A stretch of 64,000 nucleotides of DNA, from the NCBI GenBank assembly GCA_963556305.1, contig OY745782.1:248001-312000 (forward strand). The letters are read 5' to 3'. Shown one piece after another: positions 1 to 10,959 of the stretch (the stretch's first letter is position 1; each line of letters begins with the position of its first letter). The position numbers were made by a program, and so were the translations under genes. Under the pieces are notes generated by a model, which was given only the letters and a program-made list of their open reading frames with translations, made no database searches and was not told the DNA's origin. This DNA comes from Platismatia glauca. Taxonomy: Eukaryota > Ascomycota > Lecanoromycetes > Lecanorales > Parmeliaceae.

Positions 1-2051
1 TCCATGTATGTTCTATCCTTTGTCACTCATGTTTGCTACACGGGCCATTTATGTAGCTAGTCACTCTTTGTTCTCCATCGGCTATAGATAGCCGTTGGTC
101 TTCAGGATAGAATCATCATCCTTTCTCATCATCACTGCTGTGCCTCGCTGAGAGTTCATCGCGTCGCTGACCGTTGCAGATGGCGAGGAGGACGATTCTT
201 TGTTGTCATTCGGCGAGGTACATCTATTGAGCGGGCTTGATTGGGTCGCGTTGGTATACTCTTTGGCGTGAGCGCGGAAACCCTGCGGAAATCAGGATTT
301 ATTTGGCGTTGCTCCTCTACAACCATACATTCAGAGGCGCGAGATGGATTCGGAGAAATTCTAGTGTGGGACAATCCTTCCCGGCTTCTACTGGCGACCC
401 GAAATACCACATGACCGACGACCTCAAGCCCGCATCCGATCTAGAACGACTTCTTGCTCTCCACACATATCTTTTCCTTCGCCTCTGCCCTGAAAGCGTC
501 TCAGAAGATGTTCTGACGCGGTCGCAACATCCCAGCTCTTCACTATCTTGCAGAATAACCCATTGGTCTGGTGAGTGCTGCTGGAAACGGCATCTTAGGG
601 CATCCACGTAGCTGCTGAGCTTTCCAATTTGTGCGACGCGTCGTAGTCGGTCGAACGATAGAGTCTCAGAAGGCCTGGTTTGCACCTTTCTCGTCGCGGC
701 CGATTGGTGGGGTTCGGAGGCTCTGTAGACAGGTGGTGACGCGTTCGCGATGGTATCAACGGGATATTCGTGGAGCTCCATTGTTGAAAGTAGCCTCTCG
801 TCATCATCTTCTTCCTTTCGTCGGCTGGATGTGGCTTTGAGCTGGATTCTGAATCGTTGGAGCATTTTTGGATCGAGTTTGAAGGTTTACGCGAGAGATG
901 CGTGCTAGGGGCAAGCCGCGTTTTGTGCATTCGAAGTAAGGGATGGTCTGGCCGAGGCAGATTCAATGTCTCAGTCCAACGCCACAGAGAACGCGACAGC
1001 TGCAATTCCCTCCACTGTCCTCCACGTCTTTCAACACATAGCTTTCCGCGTCGCACTGATCACATAGAAGGCCAGTGCTAGCTTGCCACGCAGAGTCACG
1101 ATCTCAAACATCAAGTAGAGTAAGTTCCGGGTCCATAAGTTCCTTATGTCCACAAAGCTAGAATTTTGCATCAGCCAGGGAACATCAAACCACTGCATCG
1201 CATCTCTAGACGTACACAAGTAGCACTAAACAGACCAGCAGATACAAGCGGGAACTGAACCACCAAAACGCATGTCCTCAAGACTGTTCACTTATGCCAA
1301 GGGGTCTCGGTCTTGTATGTTTCGAAGTGGCATGCAATAGGTTCGTATTCCTTAGGATCCTTGACTCTTGAAAAACCTCTAATGTGCTGCTGAAACCTAC
1401 ATCCGGGAGTCCCAACCGTCCTCTCTAGCTTGTCGAAACATGGGAGCTTAGCGATTCGCTGCAGTCTTCAAAGCACAAAGTCTCGTGTGGGCTAATCCGA
1501 AGCCATCTCTGCAAAGAAGACGTTGCGGAGAGGCCTATTTATCTATGACCGAGGTTTCAGAAGCGCTGCTGTAATAGGGCAATAATCCATTTTCTTTGGC
1601 AGTGTTGAAGTCATCGTGGGAATTTGCTGGGAGCGGTAGGGTTCGACCGTCCGCTGACCAATGGAGTTAAGACAAGTTTTTCCTCAAGAATTGTGAAGCC
1701 AAAATGTCGAAGTCAACGAAAGATCAACTTTGGCGTAGTTCAAGGTGCGAATAGATGAAGATTTTGTCTCTAGAGCCGGCACGTTCCGTCCAAAAAGGAC
1801 GGAAGGACGCAGAACACGACAGTCTGTGATGAGCGATAGTACATGACCGTTCAGCGTTACTGGAACTGCTTGGAGCAATGCCGCAGCTTCGACAGCTTGT
1901 GAATCTTTCCGAATCTCTTTGCTAATTTCTCTCTGCAATAGTGCTCTCCCGAACGGCCGGTATTTCGCCACCAAGCCGTGTGGTCTCAGCCATTATGGGG
2001 CTCTTAGACCTTCAACTGCATCACGGATCTTGTTCGAGAGGTAACGAATTT
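1..2051. other. Stretch without an assignable gene
   Basis: Several short open frames occur on both strands, the longest about 180 codons on the minus strand at 317-865. None shows a recognisable domain, a signal peptide or a convincing exon series. A splice-donor-like GGTGAGTGC near 570 follows a plus-strand frame (about 410-570) of reasonable composition, so a diverged multi-exon gene cannot be excluded. I assign nothing here. Confidence 0.4.
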
Positions 2052-2405
2052 TCAATAGTCCTCGCCGCTGTCAGAGGTTTGATCCTGGCGAGGATCGCAT
2101 TCTGCAGCCAAAAAGTCCAATTCGACCAGGTCAGCATCTGGCGAGGCATCCCCGTCCGGGGAAGTCTCCAATTTGCGCACACGCAGGAAATTAACGACTA
2201 ATGTTCCGACACCCAGCACAACTCCAATGACCAAGAAGAGTAGGAAAAGCCTCAAAAACCATCTAAACGCTATGGCCAGCCAATATAGGAACCCGGCGAA
2301 GAAAGAGGCATTCCCCGCCATTGGTGCACTGAGAAAGCCCCAGAATGTACTTGGAGTAGCATCACCACTGTTGGGTCTTGAAGACGGAAGGGAGGGAGCG
2401 GTCAT
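2052..2405 (-). CDS. Small membrane protein, unknown function
   Basis: A 117-residue uninterrupted frame. I chose the ATG at 2403-2405 because the frame upstream of it is low-complexity and unlike coding sequence. The protein has a Ser/Pro-rich N-terminus. One long or two closely spaced hydrophobic segments follow at roughly residues 35-75, rich in Phe, Leu and Val (the FLRLFLLFLVIGVVLG stretch). The C-terminal tail is strongly acidic, rich in Asp, Glu and Ser, and ends GEDY. This layout suggests a single-pass or hairpin membrane protein with a soluble acidic tail. I do not recognise the family. The neighbour at 3009 is on the opposite strand, so the two are divergently transcribed with about 600 bp between them. 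The start and the gene itself are plausible rather than certain. Confidence 0.5.
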   Translation of the reverse strand: MTAPSLPSSRPNSGDATPSTFWGFLSAPMAGNASFFAGFLYWLAIAFRWFLRLFLLFLVIGVVLGVGTLVVNFLRVRKLETSPDGDASPDADLVELDFLAAECDPRQDQTSDSGEDY

Positions 2406-3008
2406 GTTGTGGGAGTATGAGGGAGAGAGAGGGCGATGAATGTCTTCAGAAGCGTGTAGACTACGGCTGGTGCAATTCACGGGAAGTGGGAGTGGCCGCC
2501 TCGGGCCGCTGGCGTGAGAGTAAGTCACGTGACCCTGACCGCTCACGACGTGACACGCATCAAGAAATGCGAAATGCAAAGCAATCATTTTCCGAGGTCG
2601 AAGAGAATGACCCTACTGTTGCATCTTGCCATTGCATCTTGAGCACCCAAGTCCAGCAGAGATGGAGGTCTCGCGCATGGAAAGATGGCAGAAATCGAAC
2701 GACCGTCGCCCCAACACACAGGTTCAGCCTCCATGAATCCTCAAGGATGCAACCAAATTCGATGATCGTAGCGTATCGCCTTATTGGGTCGCAAGTTCGG
2801 CTACTGATATATAGCCGCCATGTGCGAGATGAGAAGCGACTAATGAGAAAGACGAAATCCCTCTAGTGCTTCCCCCTCTCTCTCATGCGCCGGGTGTTCA
2901 GTTTTGTTGATCACTTCATTCGCAGACGATTTCGACCTTCTACATACCAGAGCAACCTCCGGCTCATCTAACATTTCGCCCGATTCCATCTCACACTCAA
3001 CTTCCAAA

Positions 3009-3731
3009 ATGAGCATAGGCCTTTTCCTAACAATTGTACTTTCCTTCCATGTTTCCACGATCTCCACAGCTCCTTCCGATTTGCGAAGGTCGCCCATAGC
3101 CACTGGGGACATCGTCGCGAAGGACTCCAGCGTGTCTCAGCAGCCAGCTGTGAGCTTGTCCGGAGCCGACTCTGACCATCCTGCGACATCTCGGGCGGTG
3201 GAGGTCAGGGACCCGTTGGGGGGCGTGTCTCGCGGGGCAAATCACCCAGCCATCACCTCGAATTCCACCATCGGTACAACTCTATCTGCCGGATATCCGG
3301 TTCAATGTTTCAACCCCCGCGTAGTCTCTTTACAGCCCGCCGCAGCGACAGACTGCAACTTCATCATCAACCAAATCATCCTTCGCCTATTCGACCCGAC
3401 GAGGCAATTGACCTTTGGCTTCGTGGACGATGTCGACGTCAATCTGTCCAAACCAGAGTACCGGCAGTGGCAGTACGGACAATGCCTGATATCCATCAAG
3501 AATCCCAATGTGTTCCAGTCCGATACTTTCCGGCTGCTTGATGTAGCAACTACCGCGAGAAGAATCACTATGCAATGCGTAGTTGACACGCAAGAAAAGA
3601 TCGGTGGAACCGCAAAAATTGGTACTGTGGGGAGAGGATTCTACGTTTCTGTTGGCGGCCTGTTAGCCGCGAGCCCCCTTTTGAGTGACGTGATGCTCTT
3701 TCGTGAGAGTACTGGCGTAGAGAGCTCCTAG
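3009..3731 (+). CDS. Secreted four-cysteine protein
   Basis: A single-exon gene of 240 residues. The start at 3009 (context AAAATGAG) gives a classical signal peptide of about 20 residues (MSIGLFLTIVLSFHVSTIST), ending near Ala-21. A Ser/Thr-rich linker of about 80 residues follows. The folded part has exactly four cysteines, in the contexts PVQCFNP, ATDCNFI, YGQCLIS and MQCVVD, so two disulfides are likely. This arrangement, an N-terminal QCFNP-type motif followed by DCNFIINQI and a GQC strand, matches a widespread group of conserved small secreted fungal proteins without known function. The frame can be extended upstream, but that adds residues before the signal peptide and is unlikely to be used. 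The product is presumably extracellular or cell-wall associated. Whether it acts as an effector cannot be told from sequence. Confidence 0.7.
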   Translation: MSIGLFLTIVLSFHVSTISTAPSDLRRSPIATGDIVAKDSSVSQQPAVSLSGADSDHPATSRAVEVRDPLGGVSRGANHPAITSNSTIGTTLSAGYPVQCFNPRVVSLQPAAATDCNFIINQIILRLFDPTRQLTFGFVDDVDVNLSKPEYRQWQYGQCLISIKNPNVFQSDTFRLLDVATTARRITMQCVVDTQEKIGGTAKIGTVGRGFYVSVGGLLAASPLLSDVMLFRESTGVESS

Positions 3732-4353
3732 GTTCTCTGATCCAAATCTCATGCTTTGAATTCAAGACACGCAAATCGAACATCAATATTTGCGTCATGG
3801 TATCTTTCCACGCCTTGTAATTCCCAAAACTTTTGATGTATGTAACAATAGTAGTTGTTTTGAATTGAGCTTGTGAGTGCGGTCCCTCTGGTCTAAAAAC
3901 CATTGACTCCTTGCATTTGCGGTGGATGCTCCTTCCCAAGTGGCTGATACAAGAAGACACGGAAGTATCCTACGAACTTTGCGTAGTTGAAAGGGGCCGT
4001 TCGTGAAAGTCGAATGCGCAACAACCATTGCTCGATATAGACATTTAACGAATCAGTTAGATCAAAATAAATAGAAAAGGTGGAGTTTAAAAGGAGCTTC
4101 AGCAAGTTCGCTCGATGGCAAAAGAATGTAGAACAAGTCATGCATCGAGAGGGTCTCATGATCACAATGCTTAATCAAATCGACGCAGACAGTAAGGGAA
4201 GAAACCCTAGATGAGTATTGTTTCCCCGCTTCTAGTACTCTCCATTCCCATTTGACCGTGTCTACAGATGATTGAAATGTATATCAGCTATTTCTGCTCA
4301 GGGACAGTTGGCCATTCGTAAAACGAGTCTCTCTCAACCACACGCTCTTCGTC
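3732..4353. other. Intergenic stretch
   Basis: AT-richer sequence between the secreted-protein gene and the DUF8035 remnant. Only short frames without recognisable content were seen, and I see no repeat or RNA gene. Confidence 0.4.
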
Positions 4354-4860
4354 CTACGGTGGTGGCTCGACGGATTCATGCTCCGCTCCCTTTTCACGAG
4401 TGCGTTTGCGGCCGTGGCGGTCACGATTGATGTCTTTGGTAAGGTTGACAAGACGTAAAACGTCCTCCTGTGTGAGTAGTCATGATGAGAAGATCTGCTT
4501 GATTGGGGGAAGGAGGAAACCAGTACTTACATAGCGCAGATACTCCATTACACAGTAAGAATCGTCAGTCTTCTCGAATACATAGCCTTCCTCCTTGATA
4601 GCTTCCTCGTTGACAACGTCTTTGGTAATCTGCGTCCACCTTCTATCTTTCTTAAGTTTCTCTGCCTCGAAGGATCTCCCTTCATCTCTAGCGTCGAGAA
4701 CAGCGACTTCACGAACATCTTCTTCTTCTTCTTCTTCTTCACTGCGTTCACTACGACGGACAACATTTGGGACGTGACGACCATCATTTTCGGTTCCGAC
4801 GAAAACGTTTGGATCGTAGTACCGAGAATCACTGTAGACGTCAATGATGGTCGATTTGAA
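4354..4860 (-). pseudogene. C-terminal remnant of a DUF8035-type protein
   Basis: The minus strand reads RRWTQITKDVVNEEAI, then a VMEYLRY block. This is the pattern of the conserved C-terminal region of fungal DUF8035 proteins (WTxITKDLVxxEAI...YVMEYLRYEDVL...). The frame runs into a perfect intron: donor GTAAGTACT after TATCTGCGCTAT at 4531, acceptor CACACAG before 4467. The next exon continues EDVLRLVNLTKDINRDRHGR and stops with TAG at 4354-4356. Upstream a run of Glu codons comes from a (CTT)n tract at 4723-4740. The conserved sequence ends near 4850-4860, where a plus-strand reductase remnant begins, so the N-terminal part, normally several hundred residues, is missing. The fragment is spliceable but has no start of its own. 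DUF8035 proteins have no firmly established role. Confidence 0.7.
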
Positions 4861-5559
4861 ATTTTTCAAAACCCTAAGCCGACGGTCCCTGCTATGCTGA
4901 TCTGTGGCGGTGCCACAGCGACGGGTTTGTTCGGGCTGCAGTTTGCGCGCCTCTCGGGCTGCCGAGTCCTGACAACCTGCTCGCCTCGAGATTTCCAGCT
5001 TGTCAAGGCACTGGGCGCCCACGAAGTGTTCGACTACCACAATGGCGAAGCCTGCGCCGCAGCCATACGTGTAGTCACCAAAGACAATCTTTTATACGCA
5101 TTTGATTGCGTGTCGGCGGGCTCAAGCCTGCAGATATGCGCAGATGCGCTCACCTCGCGGTCCGACGCAGCCGTATATACCGCAGCGCTGCCAATCGACG
5201 ACAGATTTCCCAGACAAGACGTGCAGCATGGCTGGACATCTGGATACTCTGGTAGGTGCCAATGCTCGCCATTTGTGCTCGCCTGGATTTCGCGTTGACC
5301 ACCGTGCAGCGTTTGGCAAAATGACCCATCTTGTCGGCACCTCGGCAGGTTTCGACCAGCAAACCCGGTCGATCTCGCTTTCGCAGTCGATTTTTGGCGG
5401 ATGACGTCGGACTTGCTGCGGCAGGACCGACTCCGATTAGGCCCTCTGGCGCACTGGCGTGAAGGGGGACTGGCCGGGATACCGGATGGGTTGTTGGAGC
5501 TGAAAACTGATCGGGTCAGTGCAGGCAAGCTTGTATATACGATTGAAGACGATTCGTAG
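4860..5559 (+). pseudogene. C-terminal remnant of a trans-enoyl-reductase-like MDR protein
   Basis: From about 4870 the plus strand reads a nucleotide-binding half of a zinc-free medium-chain dehydrogenase: ICGGATATGLFGLQFARLSG, then TTCSPRDFQLVKALGAHEVFDY. This is the signature of stand-alone trans-acting enoyl reductases that work with PKSs (LovC family). A short intron fits at 5252-5309 (GTAGGTGCC...CGTGCAG). After it the spliced frame reads AFGKMTHLVG and reaches a TGA at 5402. The family-like C-terminus (DLAFAVDFWR ... GLLELKTDRVSAGKLVYTI) lies in another frame up to TAG 5557-5559. So there is a frameshift around 5340, and the N-terminal GroES-like half is missing. It is a decayed piece of a PKS-associated gene. 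The intact PKS at 26 kb has its own ER domain, so this piece probably derives from a different cluster. Confidence 0.72.
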
Positions 5560-6949
5560 CTCAGGAAAGAAGTGATCTGCAGGATTGCATTTTAAATTGA
5601 TCGATTGATTTCATTTCATTTCTCAGAGAGTATCAGTAGGTGGGCAGGACGTATAATTGGTGGTCTTGTTTCTGATATTATCCTTGGCATCGGCCCGGAG
5701 ACTTATCTGTTGATCAAGCATAACATGGGGGGCTATTTGCCTAATGAAGATGCTATGTTCGCGGCATAGAGGAAGGCGGTACGCGTAGGGGCAGCCTTCC
5801 GATACGCTGATGCCAACATAGCAGTGGGAACTCAGGTGATCGCCACTGTTTCATAAAATACAAGAGATTTGCCCCCAGGCCTTCGGCCTAAACGGTACTC
5901 TGTCTTCGCTGAGTCAGGTAACCTTTTCGGGGCTCATTATCTAGGGTTACTTACGCTTCAAAAGCAGTAATTCGAGTCTTTATACGTGCTCCCGTACACA
6001 TTTCTATACAGGCGCTCATACCGTCCTTATACGTGGTTTTATGCGTGCCCTCATAGCTTCCTTGAATATAGCTTTATACCGTCTCACGCGTCTCTATACC
6101 GTGCCTCTGCACCGTTCGGCAAATATGTTACTTGCCGCCATTTGACTATTCCACGCCAAGCCCGAACATCCCCCCGTAGAAGCGCAGCGACTACGCGCAC
6201 GAATAGAAACCGCACGAGCCGCATAGCCGGTCAACACGCTAGGGATTCGTCTTTATACCGAGTAGACGTCTGAGTCAGATTCTGCAGCCTTGTATCTTTT
6301 GTTGCTATCGTGTCTCTCTACTCGCTTATCTTCAATAACAAACCGGGCGTACTTACCACGTCTATCAGCAGAATATCTAAGGCTATGCTACTATATTTAG
6401 ATGGGTAAGTATTGTGGTAGGGTGAAGATTGGGAGGGACTGGTCGAAAATCTTTGGAATCATTTGTGTCTGGGTAACCCTATCAAAGTAGTTTTATTATT
6501 GGTGTGTTGCGCTGCATACCCGCTCCCCCCCCCCCTTCCTCCACCAGAACTTCCCGGCTATGTTACCCGCGTTCTGATAATGATATGAGTGTGGGTCACG
6601 GAGCCTCATCCCTTTCTTCAAAAGTATCCATCTGAGTCAACATTCTGCAGTGTTGCATTTTCATTTTCTTTATTAATAGTTATCCGTTACTGCCTCCACG
6701 CTTCTTCAGCTTTCAGCTCGCCAAACCGGTTCGTACTGGTCCCTATTCCAATGACCTCCATGCATGGTCTTATAGATATCAAGCTCCTCCAGACATCACT
6801 GTTTCTCGAGTACCGCATAGTTTCCTGCAATCTCCAAGGACTGACGGATCTGCCCTGAATTCAACCAAGCTCAAGCTTTTTGCTCTCCCTATTTTATAAT
6901 TCAAGCCCGTATATAGTTGCCCCTGTCATTTTCTCTGAGTTCTTCAATC
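5560..6949. other. Intergenic stretch
   Basis: 1.4 kb without a convincing frame. It holds a region at about 5980-6120 with many loosely similar TATAC(C/G)G-type words, and a homopolymer run of C at about 6525-6535. Just upstream of the next gene there is CT-rich sequence and a TATATAG word at 6911-6916, a reasonable promoter context. No RNA gene is visible. Confidence 0.4.
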
Positions 6950-7963
6950 ATGCCTCATAGCAACAGGCATCTGCCCCCGCCACCCTCCTCTCACAACACA
7001 ATCCCCTCTAAAGAAAGCCATTCTGGCCGCAAAACCGCTGCCTCAGCCGCTACAGCCACGGCCGCTCTCGCTGCCGTCCCATTTGACCCAACTGGAATCG
7101 CCCTCCTTACAGCCGTTGGCTCCGGTACCATAGCCTTAGGCGGACTTGCTTACCATAGTGGCCATAAAACGGTCAAAGTCGTTGAGGACAGAGTCGCCAG
7201 ACATCGAGCAAAGAAGGCAGCCAACCACGCTTCCTCTGACAGCCAAATCCTAGTCTTGAGCCATCCCCGAGCTAGCAACATACCTACAACAGGTACATCG
7301 GACCTACAAACTGAGCTTGAGTCCTGCATCCGTCGCCTCTCCTGCAGCATTACAGGTGTCGTAGTCACGGGCACCATGACTTTTGTCCTTCCTCATTTCC
7401 TTCTCGGCGTCGCTCTCAACAGTGCTGAACTCATCTTCCAAGCACGCCGCCTCCACCATTTGACTGGCCTAGCAGACGCGACAGGCGGAGTAGATCATTA
7501 CCTCTCTTCTACAGATATCACCTTTCAAGTCATCTCAGGCATCCTTATCAAAAGTGCTGTTCTAGTTTGCACGCTTGGTGCCGACGTGGATACGGTCATA
7601 GAGGGGCTTGCGCAGCTGTTTGTGAGCGCCGAAGTCGTGGTTGACCCGGCACTTATCCCAGATACGTGGCAGGAAGCGGCGCATATCGATGAGCTGTATA
7701 ACGGGTTAACTGCGCATGACTTCTTGCAATCTACCGGGCATATTGCAGAGGAGCCGGCTAATTTCGTGGCCGGACTATTGGGTTACCCAGAGGTGCCCAC
7801 TTGGGCAAGTGGAGCGTCGGAGGGAGATGTGACGGCGATTGGGACGGCGAATGCTCTTGTAGATCTAACGACTGGAAAATTGGTTGAGGACCCAACGCAT
7901 GAAATTTTGAATTTTGCGTCGAGGTTGAACAGAAGATTTGGCTGGAGAGGCCGAGGGAGATGA
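6950..7963 (+). CDS. Unknown protein with hydrophobic segments
   Basis: A single-exon frame of 337 residues. I chose the ATG at 6950 because it is the first ATG of the frame and follows a pyrimidine-rich leader. The N-terminus is polar and proline-rich (HLPPPPSSHN), followed by an Ala/Gly-rich hydrophobic stretch at about residues 40-80. A basic segment follows (VEDRVARHRAKKAANH). Two further hydrophobic segments lie at about 145-175 (TGVVVTGTMTFVLPHFLLGV) and 205-225 (VISGILIKSAVLVCTLGADV). The C-terminal half is soluble and ends in a short Arg/Gly-rich tail (RFGWRGRGR). It could be a membrane-associated protein with two or three segments. I do not recognise the family and see no catalytic motif. 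Confidence 0.6.
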   Translation: MPHSNRHLPPPPSSHNTIPSKESHSGRKTAASAATATAALAAVPFDPTGIALLTAVGSGTIALGGLAYHSGHKTVKVVEDRVARHRAKKAANHASSDSQILVLSHPRASNIPTTGTSDLQTELESCIRRLSCSITGVVVTGTMTFVLPHFLLGVALNSAELIFQARRLHHLTGLADATGGVDHYLSSTDITFQVISGILIKSAVLVCTLGADVDTVIEGLAQLFVSAEVVVDPALIPDTWQEAAHIDELYNGLTAHDFLQSTGHIAEEPANFVAGLLGYPEVPTWASGASEGDVTAIGTANALVDLTTGKLVEDPTHEILNFASRLNRRFGWRGRGR

Positions 7964-8443
7964 AAGAGATGGAGGTAAAACTCTGATAATTTCCAAGATG
8001 AGGAACGCTACTGTCGGGGTGTCTAGTTTCTTCCTTCCTTTCCATGCATATCCTTCCATGCATACAGCCGTGTTGCCTAGTTCTTTGTTGTCCATGAGGT
8101 CTTATACCTCATAGACTCCCACCATAGATCAGTATGCTTTCCAGTCTTCATTCCGCTGCCCCTTTGACAGCTATTTGACAGGCAAAGAAGGAGAATGGAA
8201 CAGCCAAATACCAGATTCTATTCTTCTCCGTTGTTGACTCGCGAAGGGTAGACGATGCATGCGCCACTAGCTGTCGAGGTAATCAGATATCAGCTGTGAC
8301 AGGGCACACTCTCAAACACAATGGTACAGTCGCGATGGCAGCAACCGTGATCCTTACCTTCCCACCCCATCCCAGGCCAAAACCGCCCCAAGCTTGCACA
8401 GACGGCCATCTCAGCTTCGCATCGGCAACCGATTGAACGATTA
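7964..8443. other. Intergenic stretch
   Basis: 480 bp following the unknown protein gene. It contains only short antisense-type frames and no recognisable element. Confidence 0.35.
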
Positions 8444-8710
8444 TTAACACGAGGGTTGCGTTGTATGCTTTGGGCCTGAACTACTCTCAAGCTCGCGCAT
8501 TTTCCTCCGTGTCTGTCGGAAACCGATCCAGGTCTGCTGGACCACCCTCGGTATGACGACCAAGCAGGGCACCGAGGTCGCGAGAAGATCTACGCCGCGC
8601 GGAGGGGAGGCCTGGCGGAAATCAAAGGCATCAAAGATGGCGATAATGGCGCGGTTAGACGCTTCGGAGCCTGCAATGTGTTTGATAGTGAGGGGAATGT
8701 TCGCTACCAT
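8444..8710 (-). pseudogene. Possible dienelactone-hydrolase remnant
   Basis: The minus-strand frame from an ATG at 8710 reads IAGSEASNRAIIAIFDAFDF, followed by a RGVDLLAT motif and then LVVIPR. The order resembles the N-terminal quarter of fungal dienelactone hydrolases (a Gly-Ser start, a hydrophobic AI(I/L)xIYDIFGF strand, then xGADLLA and a (V/L)VVPDF strand). The piece is under 90 codons, and no catalytic Cys-Asp-His region follows before the stop at 8444. It is either a decayed fragment or a chance resemblance. Confidence 0.28.
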
Positions 8711-9167
8711 GTTGAATGATTGGATGATGGCTAATCTTCTCAACAGCAGGTTTCTTCTACGAAAGATGAAATTTGGTGGTACTACTAGCTCGACGTGAAA
8801 TGGTTGAATTGTAATAGTATATCTGTTTGCATTTGTGTGATTGCACTCAAGATTCCACTCACAATGATTGATACGACTTAAATCGCACTCAGAAGTCCTA
8901 GGCATCCAAGCCCTTAGCATAGGTGCACACCATTCCCGTCAATCCGGCTTGCACCACGTGCAGGGTAGTGACAAGGCTATATGCGGCTTACAAAAAACCC
9001 CTTCCACATGTGGTTAGGCTTGGTAGAAGCACCTGCATGAGAACGGGCGGCGAAGACTTCTGACGGGTCAACGCACGACTGATCTCATCGTCATTTGACC
9101 CTTCGGTCGAGGCAATTTCGACCACGTTGTCAACTTCGGAAAGTAGCGCAATTAGCAGCTGGGTACC

Positions 9168-10959
9168 ATGAGCGGCTTTGAGGTTGCAGGCTTGATACTT
9201 GGGGTCGTGCCATTGACGATAGCGGCGCTCGAGCATTACAGGACAGCCCACGAGATGCTGCGCTACTTTAATCACAATTCTTTGTACATTGACCGTCTGA
9301 TACAAGCGCTAGAGTAGCAAAAGCTTTGCTTGGAATCGGAATTCGATATCGTGTTGCGATCATCGGGTTTCCAACAGTAAAACATAAGCACCATTAAGGG
9401 AGAGTATCTACAAACAATCCTTCTCGGGAGTGATGTAGCCGAAGAGCTCGGTCAATATCTTGGCCGTGGCTATGACCCATACCGAAAAGCGCTTATTAGA
9501 TGTGAAAGATCTTTGGGAGAGATCGTGAGGAATATTGGTGGTCTTGTACCTGGCTCTCCCGTGAGTAATAGTACCGCAGCAACATTGCCAATTACCAAAC
9601 GTTGAAAACTGATTGTTGCTCATGGCGAAGTCTGGCGATCTGAGGGAAATTCTAAGGGCCAGTGAAAGCAGAGAGGGCAAGTACCCATTCAAAAAGCGAA
9701 TCAAGTTCGGTCTGAAGAAGAACGAGCTCGAACGGCGTATCAGTGAACTTATTGAGGCCACAAAGACCTGAAGAAGGCTAAGAGAAATTAGTGCATCACT
9801 ACACAACAACGGCGTTCAGTCTTCTTCTAGGACTGTTGCAAGATTTGCAACTTTCCTGCAACGAGTCCAAAAATATGCAGACTCGCTGTATGGGGCGATA
9901 TCGCAAAGGCTAGTTTCCGGATGCCACTACGAGCACGGAACCAAATTCTATTTGGAAGCTCAATCGGCGGGTTTTCAGAAGAGACCATTGCCTATCAAGT
10001 TCAAGTCAGCTATTGAGGCGTCGGAAGCACGCACGATAGAAGGGAATCTACGCCACGAGATTTGCGTCGAAGTGCTTGAAGATCATACTGCTAAATACGG
10101 GTTATTGATACTTCCAAAATTGGAATAGATGTACTGACGAACGACAGAGACCAGATTCCCAACAACCGGAGCAGTCTAAGGTCAAGTTCGACTTTCCCGA
10201 CGTCCCCAAGTCCTCGGATCCATTGATGACCGAGGTGAAAAATTCATGCTCATCACTCGATCAAGCGCGGCGAGAGAGCAAAATTCTTGAGATATTTTTG
10301 TCACAGCATGGCGGTCTTTGCAGCTATCATATGTTTCCACTATCAAGTGCAGCTACTCCATCTGGTGATAGCACCCATGAAATGATTACCTTGGAGCAGA
10401 TCCTTCTTCAAACCTCGAGCGATAAGCCTGCAGGGGCAAAGTGGAATCGGATACAGTGGATTTGTCATTTAACTTGGCCTCGTCGCTCTTGCAACTCTAC
10501 TCTACACCTTGGCTGTCCGAGCCCTGGGCGAAACAGACCATCTGTTTTTGGCGATTCAGGCCATCTTCACAGGCCAATGATATGGGTCTGATCTTTGAGC
10601 CAGATCATCCCTTCATAGTTCACACATTTTCTGGAGCTCCAGCAGCTCATCAAAAGTTTAAAGTGGACCCCAGACATCAGCTACTGGATTTAGGCGTAGT
10701 ACTACTGGAGATTAGACACAAAAGATCATTCGAGTCTTGGGCATCAGCACATGGCTTCACGCTCCATAATTTGTATGGCAGTCGATACAATGCGGCATCT
10801 TTATGGCTGCGTGATTCGATCGGCGATTTGGAGCCTTCGTACTTCGATATTGTAGCTCGGTGCATCGAATGCACCTTCCAGACACGGTCTGCCATTCCAG
10901 ATTGGGGAGATCTTGACTTCAGAAAGTCCGTCTGCGAGCTGGTCATCAAGCCGTTATGA
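9168..10959 (+). pseudogene. Broken DUF7580 gene
   Basis: The start MSGFEVAGLILGVVPLTIAA at 9168 is the typical N-terminus of fungal DUF7580 proteins, but a TAG interrupts the frame at 9315 (codon 50). Homologous blocks continue in shifting frames: YLGRGYDPYRKAL and ERSLGEIVRNIGG (about 9445-9560), PFKKRIKFGLKKNELERRIS (about 9685-9750), and FLQRVQKYADSLYGAISQ (about 9860-9915) with its Cys/His strand. The long C-terminal block is intact over 10441-10959 (LASSLLQLYSTPWLS ... VDPRHQLLDLGVVLLEIRHK ... FRKSVCELVIKPL, stop TGA 10957-10959). The family is often described as kinase-like or HeLo-associated, and is linked to fungal self/non-self recognition only by association. The whole domain order is preserved, so this is a complete gene inactivated in place by stops and frameshifts, not a fragment. 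Confidence 0.72.

Noticed and set aside
4723..4740. CTT tract as a meaningful repeat element
   Set aside because: A short trinucleotide run inside the DUF8035 remnant encoding Glu; common and uninformative.
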